Source: Rothia mucilaginosa
GTDB lineage: Bacteria; Actinomycetota; Actinomycetes; Actinomycetales; Micrococcaceae
Reading direction: 5' to 3'
Assembly: GCF_001548235.1 (NCBI RefSeq)
Contig: NZ_AP014938.1
Location: 558,001 to 622,000 of the forward strand
Length of the DNA: 64,000 bases
Below are positions 9,219-17,122 of the stretch, in pieces. Position numbers and translations under genes: made by a program. Positions within the stretch are counted from its first letter, which is position 1, and every line of letters starts with the position of its first letter. The notes under the pieces are model-generated. The model was given only the letters and a program-made list of their open reading frames with translations. It was not told where the DNA came from and made no database searches.

Positions 9219-9240
9219 GAGAGACTCAAGCGTATAGAAA

Positions 9241-9288
9241 CAGTGCGGGGTGCTGAACAGAAAAGGTCAGCACCCCGCACTGTTTTTG
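9241..9288 (+). terminator. Terminator after greA
   Basis: Stem AGTGCGGGGTGCTGA paired with TCAGCACCCCGCACT and followed by GTTTTTG: a classical rho-independent terminator on the plus strand. Confidence 0.9.
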
Positions 9289-9361
9289 TCTATTGAATTG
9301 CATTCTGCCGATAAAGCTCAGGCGCAACTATTACAGCTCGTCGGCTCATAAATATATCGGC

Positions 9362-10615
9362 TTAGTAGACGATGATGGGCTTGAAACCCGCATCCTCCAG
9401 GGCGGCAATCACCTGGCGGCAATGCTCCACGCCCTTGGTCTCCATATCGATCGTAATCGACACGTCACCCATGGAGAGAGAGCCACCCACGCGGGTGTGG
9501 TCCACACCGGTCACGTTCGCGTCATTCTCAGAGATAATGCGGGAAATGGTCGCCAGCTCACCCGGACGGTCAGAAAGCATCATCTTCACGGTCATGTAGC
9601 GGCCAGCCGCAGACAGACCGCGCTGAATCACCTTCAGCATCAGCATCGGGTCAATATTGCCACCGGAGAGCACGCACACGACCGTACCCAGGTCGCCGTA
9701 CTCTTCCTTCAGCTTGCCGTTCATCAGCGCCGCCACGGGCACCGAACCGGCAGGCTCCACCACAAGCTTGTTACGTTCCATCAGGAAAATCAGGGCGCGA
9801 GCGATATCGTCTTCGCTCACGGTCGCCACATCATCCACCAGCTCCTTGATGATGGAGAAAGGCATCTGGCCGGGGCGACCCACCGCAATACCGTCAGCGA
9901 TGGTAGAAACCTTCTTCAGCGGTACCAGAGCATCCGCAGCGAGGGACAGCGGGTACGCCGCCGCGTGCTCCGCCTGAACACCAATAATCTTGATCTTCTT
10001 GCCGAGCTTCTGCTCCTTCGCGCGGATAGCAGCGGACAGACCCGCCAGCAGACCGCCGCCGCCAACACCCACAATCACGGTGTCAACGTCCGGAACCTGC
10101 TCCAGAATCTCCAGACCGATCGTGCCCTGGCCGGCAATAATGTCTTCATTGTCGAAGGGGTGCACAAACACAGCGCCGGTCTCTTCGGCGTAGCGCTTCG
10201 CCTCCGCCAGAGCCTCATCCACGGTCACACCGTACAGCTCAACCTCAGCACCGTGATCACGGGTCGCAGTAATCTTCGGCAGCGCCGCACCCAGCGGCAT
10301 GTAAATACGAGCCTTAATGCCCAGACGGTCAGCCGCCAGAGCCACACCCTGAGCGTGGTTACCCGCGCTCGCCGCCACGACGCCGCGCTTCTTCTCCTCC
10401 TCGGAGAGCTTCGCCATACGCACATACGCGCCGCGCACCTTGAAGGAACCGGCACGCTGCAGGTTCTCACACTTGAAGAAAACCTCTGAACCGAGGCGCT
10501 GGCTTAGCGCACGCGAATGAGCGACGGGGGTGCGTTCAATAACGCCTTCGAGCAGCTCTGCGGCACGTTCAATGTCGGTGATGGTCACGGGCAGGGAGTC
10601 GAGATTTACGCTCAC
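9362..10615 (-). CDS. ilvA: Threonine dehydratase (threonine ammonia-lyase) with C-terminal ACT domain
   Basis: PLP enzyme converting L-threonine to 2-oxobutanoate and ammonia, the first step to isoleucine. The 417 residues show RAGSFKVRGA with the PLP lysine at ~59, SAGNHAQG, the phosphate-binding VGVGGGGLLAG, and a single C-terminal ACT domain from ~330 (MTVKMMLSDRPGELATISRII). The single-ACT form is shorter than E. coli IlvA and resembles actinobacterial and catabolic-type enzymes. Feedback behaviour cannot be read from sequence. The GTG at 10615 (VSVNLDSLPVTITDIERA) is preferred; the longer reading to 10720 adds a non-conserved Cys/Arg-rich stretch. Confidence 0.93.
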   Translation of the reverse strand: MSVNLDSLPVTITDIERAAELLEGVIERTPVAHSRALSQRLGSEVFFKCENLQRAGSFKVRGAYVRMAKLSEEEKKRGVVAASAGNHAQGVALAADRLGIKARIYMPLGAALPKITATRDHGAEVELYGVTVDEALAEAKRYAEETGAVFVHPFDNEDIIAGQGTIGLEILEQVPDVDTVIVGVGGGGLLAGLSAAIRAKEQKLGKKIKIIGVQAEHAAAYPLSLAADALVPLKKVSTIADGIAVGRPGQMPFSIIKELVDDVATVSEDDIARALIFLMERNKLVVEPAGSVPVAALMNGKLKEEYGDLGTVVCVLSGGNIDPMLMLKVIQRGLSAAGRYMTVKMMLSDRPGELATISRIISENDANVTGVDHTRVGGSLSMGDVSITIDMETKGVEHCRQVIAALEDAGFKPIIVY

Positions 10616-10726
10616 GAGGTTTCCATTCTGATGGTACGTATTCTGGCGGCACCTAGCCCCACACGCTAAAAGGCGCGCGGTGGCACAGTGCACACTCCAT
10701 TTTAGAGGATGCACCGGCATAAAGCA

Positions 10727-10776
10727 GGGGCCGTCCCCGCACTCTCAGCAGATAGTGCAAGAACGGCCCCCGCCCT
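10727..10776 (-). terminator. Hairpin after the AI-2E-family gene
   Basis: Imperfect stem GCAGGGGCCGT / ACGGCCCCCGC with an inner GCACT/AGTGC pair, between the permease stop (10826) and ilvA. There is no clear T-run on the minus strand. Confidence 0.45.
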
Positions 10777-10825
10777 AGGTTATGTGCGAGCGTCTAGCCC
10801 GCGGTTAGTCACAGTGAACCAAGTT

Positions 10826-12052
10826 CTAAGCCTTCTCAGATTCCTTAGATTCTTCAGAGCTTTCGGACGTCTTAGATTCCTTCGCCTTTTCAGACTCTTC
10901 AGCCTTCTTACGGCGCTCCAGCTCATGCGGGAAGAGGAACTCCTCCTCACGAGGTGCCTCCTTCTCCCAGCCGCGATTCGCCAGGTAACGCACCACCGCG
11001 TTGACCACAGCCAAAGTCGGCACAGCGAACAGAGCACCCACCGCACCAAAAATCATGGAGCCACCAGCCACCGAGAAAATAACCGCCAGCGGGTGCAAGG
11101 AGACAGCCTTACCCATAATGAGCGGCTGCAGAATATGGGACTCGAGCTGCTGAACCAGCAGAACAATACCGAGCATAATCAGCGCCTGCACCGGACCCAG
11201 AGCAACCAGCGCCAACAGCACAGCCACCGCACCGGAAATGAGGGCACCAATCACCGGAACGAAAGAGCCGAGGAAGACCAGCACACCCAGCGGAATAGCC
11301 AGCGGAACACCCAGGATTGCGGCACCAACACCGATGCCGACAGCGTCAATAGCCGCCACCAGAATCTGAACGCGCACGTACGCACCCAGGGACTTCCAGC
11401 CCGCACGACCCGCACCGTTGACGGCGGCACGCGCATCCTTCGGGAAGAGGCGGGTGACGAACAGCCAGATACGCTCGCCCTCCATCAGGAAGAAGACCAG
11501 GGTAAACAGGGTCAGCAGGGTACCGGTCGCAACCTCAGCCGCAGTCGAACCCACCTGAGACACACCGTGCAGCACGGAGCTGGGGTTATTGGTGACAGCG
11601 CTCTCCATCTGATCCAGCAGCTGGTTCAGCTGGTCGGCACCGAACTCATAACCGAGGTCCTTCAACCAACCAATCAGCTGCTGGTAGCCCTGCATCGCCT
11701 TATCCGCCATGGACACAAAACCACGCACAATCTGCTGACCGGTCAGCGAAATAATACCGGCGAGCACCAGAATCATACCGATTTCGGCAATAGCCGCCGC
11801 GCCACCGGCACGAACGCCATTCTTACGCAGAAGCATCACGGCGGGGCTCAGCAGAGCCGCCAGCAGCAGAGCCACCAGAAGAGAAATAACCAGCAGGGAG
11901 ACGTGCCCCAGACCCTTCCAAAGGATCCAACCGGCACCGGCAATCATAATGATGCGCCACGCCCATGCACCGGCAACTTCCATAGCAAAAGGCACTCGGT
12001 AGCCGCGATCCTCCTCGGCTACGTGTTCTTCTGCAACAGGTGTAATTTTCAC
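10826..12052 (-). CDS. AI-2E family transporter (permease)
   Basis: A 408-residue membrane protein of the AI-2E_transport family (PF01594), which also includes sodium/proton exchangers and other exporters, so AI-2 export is not implied. About eight hydrophobic segments: two near residues 35-75, one near 90-110, and a C-terminal bundle from ~190 with FTLVFFLMEGERIW, GVPLAIPLGVLVFLGSFVPVIGALISG and the family-typical LESHILQPLIMGK followed by LHPLAVIFSVAGG. The C-terminal ~35 residues are a charged Lys/Glu/Ser tail. The start is GTG with GGAG upstream. The gene follows the Bax-inhibitor-like gene on the same strand at about 170 nt. Confidence 0.88.
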   Translation of the reverse strand: MKITPVAEEHVAEEDRGYRVPFAMEVAGAWAWRIIMIAGAGWILWKGLGHVSLLVISLLVALLLAALLSPAVMLLRKNGVRAGGAAAIAEIGMILVLAGIISLTGQQIVRGFVSMADKAMQGYQQLIGWLKDLGYEFGADQLNQLLDQMESAVTNNPSSVLHGVSQVGSTAAEVATGTLLTLFTLVFFLMEGERIWLFVTRLFPKDARAAVNGAGRAGWKSLGAYVRVQILVAAIDAVGIGVGAAILGVPLAIPLGVLVFLGSFVPVIGALISGAVAVLLALVALGPVQALIMLGIVLLVQQLESHILQPLIMGKAVSLHPLAVIFSVAGGSMIFGAVGALFAVPTLAVVNAVVRYLANRGWEKEAPREEEFLFPHELERRKKAEESEKAKESKTSESSEESKESEKA

Positions 12053-12106
12053 GGTGTCTCCAAATCGTTATCGGTGTCGCGCCCGAGCGGGGCAGCTCGG
12101 CTGTCC

Positions 12107-12215
12107 CAGCGGAGGCGGTACATGGTGATGGTGTTGTGCCCCTCCCCTGCGCCTCGATACATCGGGGAAGTAAAGCGGCAAAGGCGACGGCACCATCACG
12201 GTACCGCCGCCTCAT
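12107..12215 (-). other. Structured spacer between Bax-inhibitor-like gene and AI-2E-family gene
   Basis: GAGGCGGTACATGGTGATGG at about 12113 can pair imperfectly with CACCATCACGGTACCGCC at about 12190. It may be a long-loop terminator or an attenuator; no T-run is seen. Confidence 0.3.
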
Positions 12216-12223
12216 CATGAGCT

Positions 12224-13210
12224 TTAGTCGTTGCTAAAGATGCTTGCCAGGTACATGAGAACACGCAGGATCTCAACGTACAGCCAGACCAGAGAAGCGG
12301 TCAGGCCGAAAGCAAGGCGCCAGGACTCACGCTCGGGCAGGCCAGCCTCCACAGCCTCGGAGGTGGTGGTGAAGTCCAGCAGCAGCGAGTAGGTTGCCAG
12401 CGCAACAGCGAACAGGCCAACAACCAGGCCCAGCGGAATACCACCGATAGAGAAGCTGTTCAGCGAGGAACCGAAGATACCCGCGCCCAGGATCGAGATG
12501 AGGCCGTACGCCATGTAACCGATAGCGCCAATCATGAAGATCTTGTTGAGCTTAGGAGTTGCGCGTAGCTTGCCGTTCGCGAACAGAGCCAGGGTGGTAC
12601 CTGCGACCACGAGGGTTGCCAGAACAGCCTGGACAGCCACGCCGGGGTAGCGCATGTCCACAACAGCGGACAGGCCGCCGAGCAGCAGGCCTTCCATGAA
12701 GGCGTAGGTCATGACCAGGACCGGGGAAACCTTCTTCTTGAAGGAGTTCACCAGACCCAGGACCAGACCGCCAATCATGCCCAGGAGTAGCAACACCGGC
12801 ATGACCCATGCAACAGCGGCACCGACAGCGACCAGGCCCAGGTTGATGCCGGTCTTAACCATGACATCGTTCATGGTCAGGCGCTCACCGGCGGGAATGG
12901 GCTCCGAGTAGGTGGGGGCTGCTACGCCGTAGTCAGCCTCACCGTACGGCTGACCGTACTGTGCCTGCTGACCGTACTGTGCCTGCTGACCGTACTGGGG
13001 CTGACCGTATGCGTTCTGACCGTAGCCCTGCTGGCCGTACTGGCCGTAGGACTGCTGACCGTACTGACCGTAAGTCTGCTGGCCGTAGCCCTGCTGCTGA
13101 CCGTACGCCTGCTGGTTGTTCTGCTGAGACTGCGCACCAAAGCGACCGAAACGAGAGTCACCCTGAGTGGCATTCTTCGTCATTGAATTCAGAAGCGGAT
13201 TTCCCGCCAT
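12224..13210 (-). CDS. Bax inhibitor-1 / YccA family membrane protein with Q/G/Y-rich N-terminus
   Basis: Integral membrane protein of the BI-1-like family (LifeGuard/TMBIM), in bacteria often a pH-sensitive calcium leak; the function here is inferred only. It has seven hydrophobic segments from about residue 120 to the end, closing with [22 protein letters not shown], which matches the family C-terminus. Residues ~30-95 are a low-complexity array of [13 protein letters not shown] units, unusually long and prion-like. An AAGGAG precedes two adjacent ATGs; I use the second ([10 protein letters not shown]), and 13213 is equally possible. A hairpin-rich spacer and the AI-2E gene follow. Confidence 0.88.
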   Translation of the reverse strand: MAGNPLLNSMTKNATQGDSRFGRFGAQSQQNNQQAYGQQQGYGQQTYGQYGQQSYGQYGQQGYGQNAYGQPQYGQQAQYGQQAQYGQPYGEADYGVAAPTYSEPIPAGERLTMNDVMVKTGINLGLVAVGAAVAWVMPVLLLLGMIGGLVLGLVNSFKKKVSPVLVMTYAFMEGLLLGGLSAVVDMRYPGVAVQAVLATLVVAGTTLALFANGKLRATPKLNKIFMIGAIGYMAYGLISILGAGIFGSSLNSFSIGGIPLGLVVGLFAVALATYSLLLDFTTTSEAVEAGLPERESWRLAFGLTASLVWLYVEILRVLMYLASIFSND

Positions 13211-13330
13211 CATTCTCTCCTTCATACGGGGACAAAACTAATTCTTGTTAATTCTATCGGATAGATTCTGCGCTCATGGGCGCTGTTCGTTACCAGCAAG
13301 CGCATCTGGCGACCTTGCCAGAATATTTCA

Positions 13331-13373
13331 GGGCGGTGTTTACCTGAGGTTCACCCAAGTCCACACCGCCCCG
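13331..13373 (-). terminator. Terminator after HAD phosphatase gene
   Basis: GGGCGGTGT paired with ACACCGCCC between the HAD stop and the BI-1 promoter. The same GGCGGTG stem core is used at 15175, 21450, 22785 and 43218. Confidence 0.6.
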
Positions 13374-13409
13374 CACGCAAACGCTTCTGTGTGCCTCTTC
13401 GTGAAGTCT

Positions 13410-14294
13410 CTATTGCGAAGCTTCCAAACGATCCAGGAGCTGCTCCAGATAATCCAGAACTGCTTGCTCCTCGTTCGAGCCGATCACCTCGTCAGCAGCA
13501 TTCCGCACAACCTCCGGGGCGTTAGACATAGCAACACCCCAGCCCGCATAGCGGAGCATCTCCATGTCATTCTCACCGTCACCGAAAGCGAGAATACCCT
13601 CCGGGTCGGCGTTCAGGCGCTCACACAGGTCCTTCAGACCGGTTGCCTTGTTAACACCGGCACGCACCAGGTCGATGGCACCGAAGCCACTCACCATCGG
13701 GGTGACGGTCTGCGGAAGAGCCTCACGCAGGTAGACGCTCAGCTGCCGCGTCTGCCTCGGCGGAGTCAGCAGCGGGAACTTAATGGGCGCACCCTCAAAA
13801 TCTTCAATAGAGTCAACCATGACCGAGCCGGGGAAGAAGAACGCCGCAAAATCCTCCAGCGTGAGGGTTTCGGGAAGCTCCTGACCGGTGTCTTCAAAAT
13901 AGCCGCGAATCATGTGCACAATCTGGTCGCAACGGTCCTTGGGCAGGTAAATGCCTTCGGTGGTGCAGACCAGCAGACCGATCTGATCCAATCCCTGCAC
14001 TACCTCAATAATGCGCGGCACATCTTCGTCCAGAAAGGGATGCACGGCAAGCTGACCGCTCTCATCAGCAAGGTACGCACCGTTTTCAGCAATATAGATA
14101 AGGCCTCGCCCCTCAAAGCCGCGCATATAGTCCTGCAGCTTGGCGTAGGTGTTTCCACTCGCCACGACAAAGTGGATTCCCTGCGCCTGCAGACGCGATA
14201 GGATGCGCGAGAAACGTTCGGTGTCGAAAGTTTTAGAATCGGTGAGGAAGGTGCCATCCATATCGACGGCAATGATGGAGGGTTTAGTCTGCAT
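13410..14294 (-). CDS. HAD superfamily Cof-type phosphatase
   Basis: Probably dephosphorylates sugar phosphates or other small metabolites; specificity is not predictable. The 294 residues contain HAD motif I DMDGTFL (Asp11 nucleophile, Asp13), motif II VVASGN, a C2B-type cap (residues ~90-200), a Lys motif around GVNKATGL, and motif IV AFGDGENDMEML near residue 235, all in Cof-subfamily order. AAAGG is upstream of the ATG. It stands alone, ending at the hairpin 13331-13373. Confidence 0.9.
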   Translation of the reverse strand: MQTKPSIIAVDMDGTFLTDSKTFDTERFSRILSRLQAQGIHFVVASGNTYAKLQDYMRGFEGRGLIYIAENGAYLADESGQLAVHPFLDEDVPRIIEVVQGLDQIGLLVCTTEGIYLPKDRCDQIVHMIRGYFEDTGQELPETLTLEDFAAFFFPGSVMVDSIEDFEGAPIKFPLLTPPRQTRQLSVYLREALPQTVTPMVSGFGAIDLVRAGVNKATGLKDLCERLNADPEGILAFGDGENDMEMLRYAGWGVAMSNAPEVVRNAADEVIGSNEEQAVLDYLEQLLDRLEASQ

Positions 14295-14464
14295 GCTGCG
14301 CCTTTCTGACTCTGCTACCCCGTTCAGTGCTACCCCATTCAGGCGGGGTGCGTCTGCGGCTGTGTCTCTCTATAGGGTCTCACGTTTTTGAGCTTCAGAA
14401 GACGGTATGCGGGCGTTATTTGAGTATGGAGCTCCGTCACAAAACGTCATCTAAACCCCCTGTT

Positions 14465-14493
14465 TTGCACTCTTTTTCTCCACAAACTAGACT
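14465..14493 (+). promoter_or_regulatory. Sigma-70-like promoter TTGCAC-N17-TAGACT of an orphan transcript
   Basis: -35 TTGCAC at 14465-14470, a 17-nt spacer, and -10 TAGACT at 14488-14493, giving a predicted start near 14500. It is one of the best-formed promoters I found in the window, yet no conventional gene follows. Confidence 0.6.
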
Positions 14494-14532
14494 TACTTGA
14501 AGTGTAAAACTTTACTTGTCAAGCTTGAAGGC

Positions 14533-14607
14533 ATGAACAACACCACGAAATACAGCGGCGCAGGCAAGTTCTCCATCGACGCGCTCGTGACCGCGCGCCG
14601 CAAGTAA
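14533..14607 (+). CDS. Possible 24-residue small protein (unrecognised)
   Basis: Peptide MNNTTKYSGAGKFSIDALVT plus ARRK. A GAAGG lies upstream but only 1 nt from the ATG, so initiation would be poor. It ends at TAA; without that stop the frame runs on to 14727. It could be a real microprotein, the first half of a broken gene, or chance within an RNA gene. Confidence 0.25.
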   Translation: MNNTTKYSGAGKFSIDALVTARRK

Positions 14608-14634
14608 GCTTTGAACCGCCTCCTGCCTCCACAC

Positions 14635-14727
14635 ATGACCGAGGCAGGCAATCACCTGCAGGTTCACCAGACTTCACCGCCAGCCGTCCTGATTCCGGCA
14701 GAGGACGAGCTCTTCTATCCGCGGTGA
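14635..14727 (+). CDS. Possible 30-residue small protein (unrecognised), same frame as the preceding ORF
   Basis: Begins MTEAGNHLQVHQTSPPAVLI and ends with an acidic stretch PAEDELFYPR. There is no clear ribosome-binding site, and the start lies inside a predicted hairpin. It is in frame with the 14533 ORF, separated by one TAA and nine sense codons. Confidence 0.2.
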   Translation: MTEAGNHLQVHQTSPPAVLIPAEDELFYPR

Positions 14728-14768
14728 AGAGAGTGCGCGGAATGCCATAGCCCGCACCGCCACTCCAC

Positions 14769-14807
14769 GATGCCCCCGATAGTATGGGTCGGGGGCATCG
14801 CCTTTTA
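14769..14807 (+). terminator. Strong terminator of the orphan transcript
   Basis: GATGCCCCCGA / TCGGGGGCATC stem of 11 bp followed by GCCTTTT on the plus strand. Confidence 0.85.
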
Positions 14808-14931
14808 ACTTCCAAACAGCAAACCCCAAACCTGTAAACCTTCAGACACGCAAGCGGCGGCCCCTCCCCCACGGGAAGAGCCGCCGCTCACTTATATATG
14901 CCTATCGGCTCTATATTGCCTCTCAACGCAG

Positions 14932-15005
14932 TGCCCCCACTGGGACTCGAACCCAGAACACAAGGATTTTAAGTCCTCTGTCTCTGCCAATTGGACTATG
15001 AGGGC
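14932..15005 (-). tRNA. tRNA with UAA anticodon (Leu), class I-sized
   Basis: A 74-nt cloverleaf on the minus strand. The acceptor stem GCCCTCA pairs with TGGGGGC, the discriminator is A, and CCA is not encoded. The anticodon stem GAGGA/TCCTT encloses loop CTTAAAA with anticodon UAA, which reads UUA (Leu). The T arm CTGGG-TTCGAGT-CCCAG is canonical. The variable region is only about 5 nt (GTGTT), whereas bacterial tRNA-Leu normally has a long class II variable arm. The tRNA call is secure; the amino-acid identity rests on the anticodon. Confidence 0.93.
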
Positions 15006-15174
15006 GTATCCCGAACAGTCCGGGACACAAATATTTATTATTCCACGAAAACGCACCCGAACCTAAGCAGAAACACATTTCAAACAGTTCCCCGCACCCC
15101 GCCGTAGCAAGCATCATGCAAAAGCACTGGTGGGCGGCTAAGCTAGACAGCTCGCAAGCACTCAGGCACACAAT

Positions 15175-15210
15175 GGGCGGTGCAGAAGACCGAAGTCTTC
15201 CACACCGCCC
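15175..15210. terminator. Hairpin after ndh
   Basis: GGGCGGTGCAGAAGAC paired with GTCTTCCACACCGCCC. The T-rich tract (TTTGCTTT) is on the plus-strand side, so it is a better terminator for plus-strand RNA, but its position suits the end of ndh. Confidence 0.65.
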
Positions 15211-15265
15211 TTTGCTTTATCTCAAGTGCGCTATCTCAGGGAGCATACCCCTAAGTCAGGCTATT

Positions 15266-16651
15266 TTAGAGCTTTGCCTTCTGGCGTGCCGGTGCAGTAC
15301 CGGTTGCTTCCTGGAATGCCAGGCGCGGGGAGCGCTGGTGGCGAATCGAGGAGGTGTCGCGGCCGAAGATCTGGTTCAGTGCCCAGGTGGTCATAACGCG
15401 AACGGTACGCTCGGTGGTGGGGATTGCAGAGCCGTGGTAGCCGCGGTGCATGATCCATGCCAGCGGGCCGCCAATGGTCTTGCCCTTGAAGTTTGCAACG
15501 CCCTTCCACAGGCCCAGACCTGCCACAACACCGATGGTCTCGTGGTAGTAGTCGGTCAGGGGCTCGCCGCGGCGAGCAGCCAGCAGGTTCTTAGCCAGAA
15601 CGACAGCCTGGCGGGAAGCGTGCTGAGCGTTGGGAACGCAGAAGCCACCCACGCCGCCGCCGGAGAGGTCCGGAACAGCTGCGTTGTCGCCTGCAGCCCA
15701 TGCACCCTCAACCACGCCGTCATCGCCGGTGACGCGCAGGTCTGCGCTCACGCGAACGCGGCCACGCTCGTCGATCGGGAAGTCGGTGTTCTTCAGCATC
15801 GGGGATGCTGCCACACCTGCGGTCCAGATCAGGGTGTCGGTCTTGATCTCGCCTGCGGGGGACTTGTCAGCCATGTTGATCAGCTGCAGGTTGCCGTCGG
15901 TTGCGTCGGAGAGGGAGGTGTTCAGCAGAATCTCGATGCCGCGTGCACGCAGCTCTGCAACAACCTTCTCTGCACGGTCTGCGGGGACCTCGGGCATGAT
16001 GCGCGGTGCAGCCTCGACCATGACGAAGTGCAGGTCGGAAACGGAGAGACGCTCGTTGCGCTCGACAGCAACGCGTGCCATGTCCTCGAGCTCGGAGATG
16101 GTCTCAACGCCAGCGAAGCCACCACCAACGATGACGAAGGTCAGGGCGCGGCGGCGCTCTTCAGCGTCGGACAGCATGGATGCAACCTCGATGCGGTCCA
16201 GAACCCAGTTACGAACGGAGACTGCCTCTTCAATGGTCTTCAGACCGATAGCGACCTCTGCCAGACCCGGAATCGGGAACGCGCGGGTCACAGCGCCTGC
16301 GCCGAGAACAATCTCGTCGTACTTCAGCTCGAAGGGCTCACCGTTGTCGGTGGGCTCAACAACAGCGGTGCGGTTTGCGTGGTCGATGGAGACAACGCGG
16401 CCGGGGATCAGCTCGGTGTCGCGCAGGTGCTGGCGCAGCGGCACAGTTGCGTTACGGCCTTCCATGGAACCTGCTGCAACCTCGGGGAGGAAGGGCTGGT
16501 AAGTCATGTAGGGGTTCGGCTCAACGATGGTGACGACGCCACCGGTCTCCTTGATAGCCTTCTGGATCTTCTTAGCAACGGTGAAGCCAACGTAGCCGCC
16601 ACCGACGATCAGGACGCGAGGACGGTCCTGTGCCACCTTAGTGAATGCCAT
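15266..16651 (-). CDS. ndh: Type II NADH dehydrogenase (NDH-2)
   Basis: Single-subunit, non-proton-pumping NADH:quinone oxidoreductase at the inner face of the membrane, feeding the same quinone pool as Sdh. The 461 residues have two dinucleotide folds: RVLIVGGGYVGFTVAKK (FAD) at residue ~12 and TFVIVGGGFAGVETISEL (NADH) at ~170. They are followed by LIWTAGVAASPML and the FAD-site WAAGDNAAVPD, and by an amphipathic C-terminus for membrane attachment. AGGAAG precedes the ATG. It is monocistronic. Length and motifs match actinobacterial Ndh closely. Confidence 0.95.
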   Translation of the reverse strand: MAFTKVAQDRPRVLIVGGGYVGFTVAKKIQKAIKETGGVVTIVEPNPYMTYQPFLPEVAAGSMEGRNATVPLRQHLRDTELIPGRVVSIDHANRTAVVEPTDNGEPFELKYDEIVLGAGAVTRAFPIPGLAEVAIGLKTIEEAVSVRNWVLDRIEVASMLSDAEERRRALTFVIVGGGFAGVETISELEDMARVAVERNERLSVSDLHFVMVEAAPRIMPEVPADRAEKVVAELRARGIEILLNTSLSDATDGNLQLINMADKSPAGEIKTDTLIWTAGVAASPMLKNTDFPIDERGRVRVSADLRVTGDDGVVEGAWAAGDNAAVPDLSGGGVGGFCVPNAQHASRQAVVLAKNLLAARRGEPLTDYYHETIGVVAGLGLWKGVANFKGKTIGGPLAWIMHRGYHGSAIPTTERTVRVMTTWALNQIFGRDTSSIRHQRSPRLAFQEATGTAPARQKAKL

Positions 16652-17026
16652 TTTCTTACTTCCTAGTCTTCAGGTACCGAGGTTCGGTAGCCCCGGTAGG
16701 TTGATATGTGCAACTTTCGGCTCGTTCCGAAAGCTCCCCTGACGAACAAAGCGGCTCGCTCTGGAAGTCCTTGCGCAACGCGAAGTGGCTAGCAGCTCGA
16801 GCCTGTCTATCACATACCTGTTGTCTTTTATTTTACGCCTTTGTTTAGGTGATTTCGCACTTATGGCCCCTTTGAGCTGACCCTAAGTTAAAAGTTTTGA
16901 AGATATGAACAGGGTTCATCTCGTGATGTGGGTTACGGTCTAAATCACTCTTTCCGTTTTTTACGCGGTATGTTCGATATTTTCGTTTATTGGGGTGTTC
17001 CCCCGTCGAAAGCCAGCCCCCGCATA
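16652..17026. other. Intergenic region upstream of ndh, no gene seen
   Basis: About 375 nt with a mildly AT-rich centre (16810-16990) that likely includes the ndh promoter. No ORF resembles a protein family and no RNA gene is recognised. Confidence 0.45.
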
Positions 17027-17063
17027 ACAAAGCCCGGGACTAACTCAAAAGTCAGCCCCGGGC
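17027..17063 (-). terminator. Terminator after the subtilase gene
   Basis: GCCCGGG...CCCGGGC stem with an inner ACT/AGT pair; on the minus strand it is followed by TTTGTTAT. Confidence 0.7.
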
Positions 17064-17122
17064 GAACAGGAGATGCCCCCCACAGAGAAGAAAAACACCG
17101 GCATCCCAGACTCACAAGAACC

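Larger units (their letters stand above)
14500..14807 (+). ncRNA. Candidate short transcript (small RNA or small-protein mRNA)
   Basis: Bounded by a good promoter (14465-14493) and a strong terminator (14769-14807). The predicted ~300-nt RNA has several hairpins: CCTGCCTC/GAGGCAGG (14622-14648) and CTCTTC/GAAGAG (14710-14731). It also has two short ORFs in one frame, 14533-14607 and 14635-14727. It is not tmRNA, 6S, RNase P or SRP RNA by any feature I can see. I do not recognise it. Confidence 0.4.

Noticed and set aside
14500-14807. Orphan transcript as tmRNA, 6S RNA, RNase P RNA or SRP RNA
   Set aside because: No tRNA-like ends, no tag peptide with an ALAA-type end, no long rod fold and no conserved P4 or SRP Alu/S-domain features seen.
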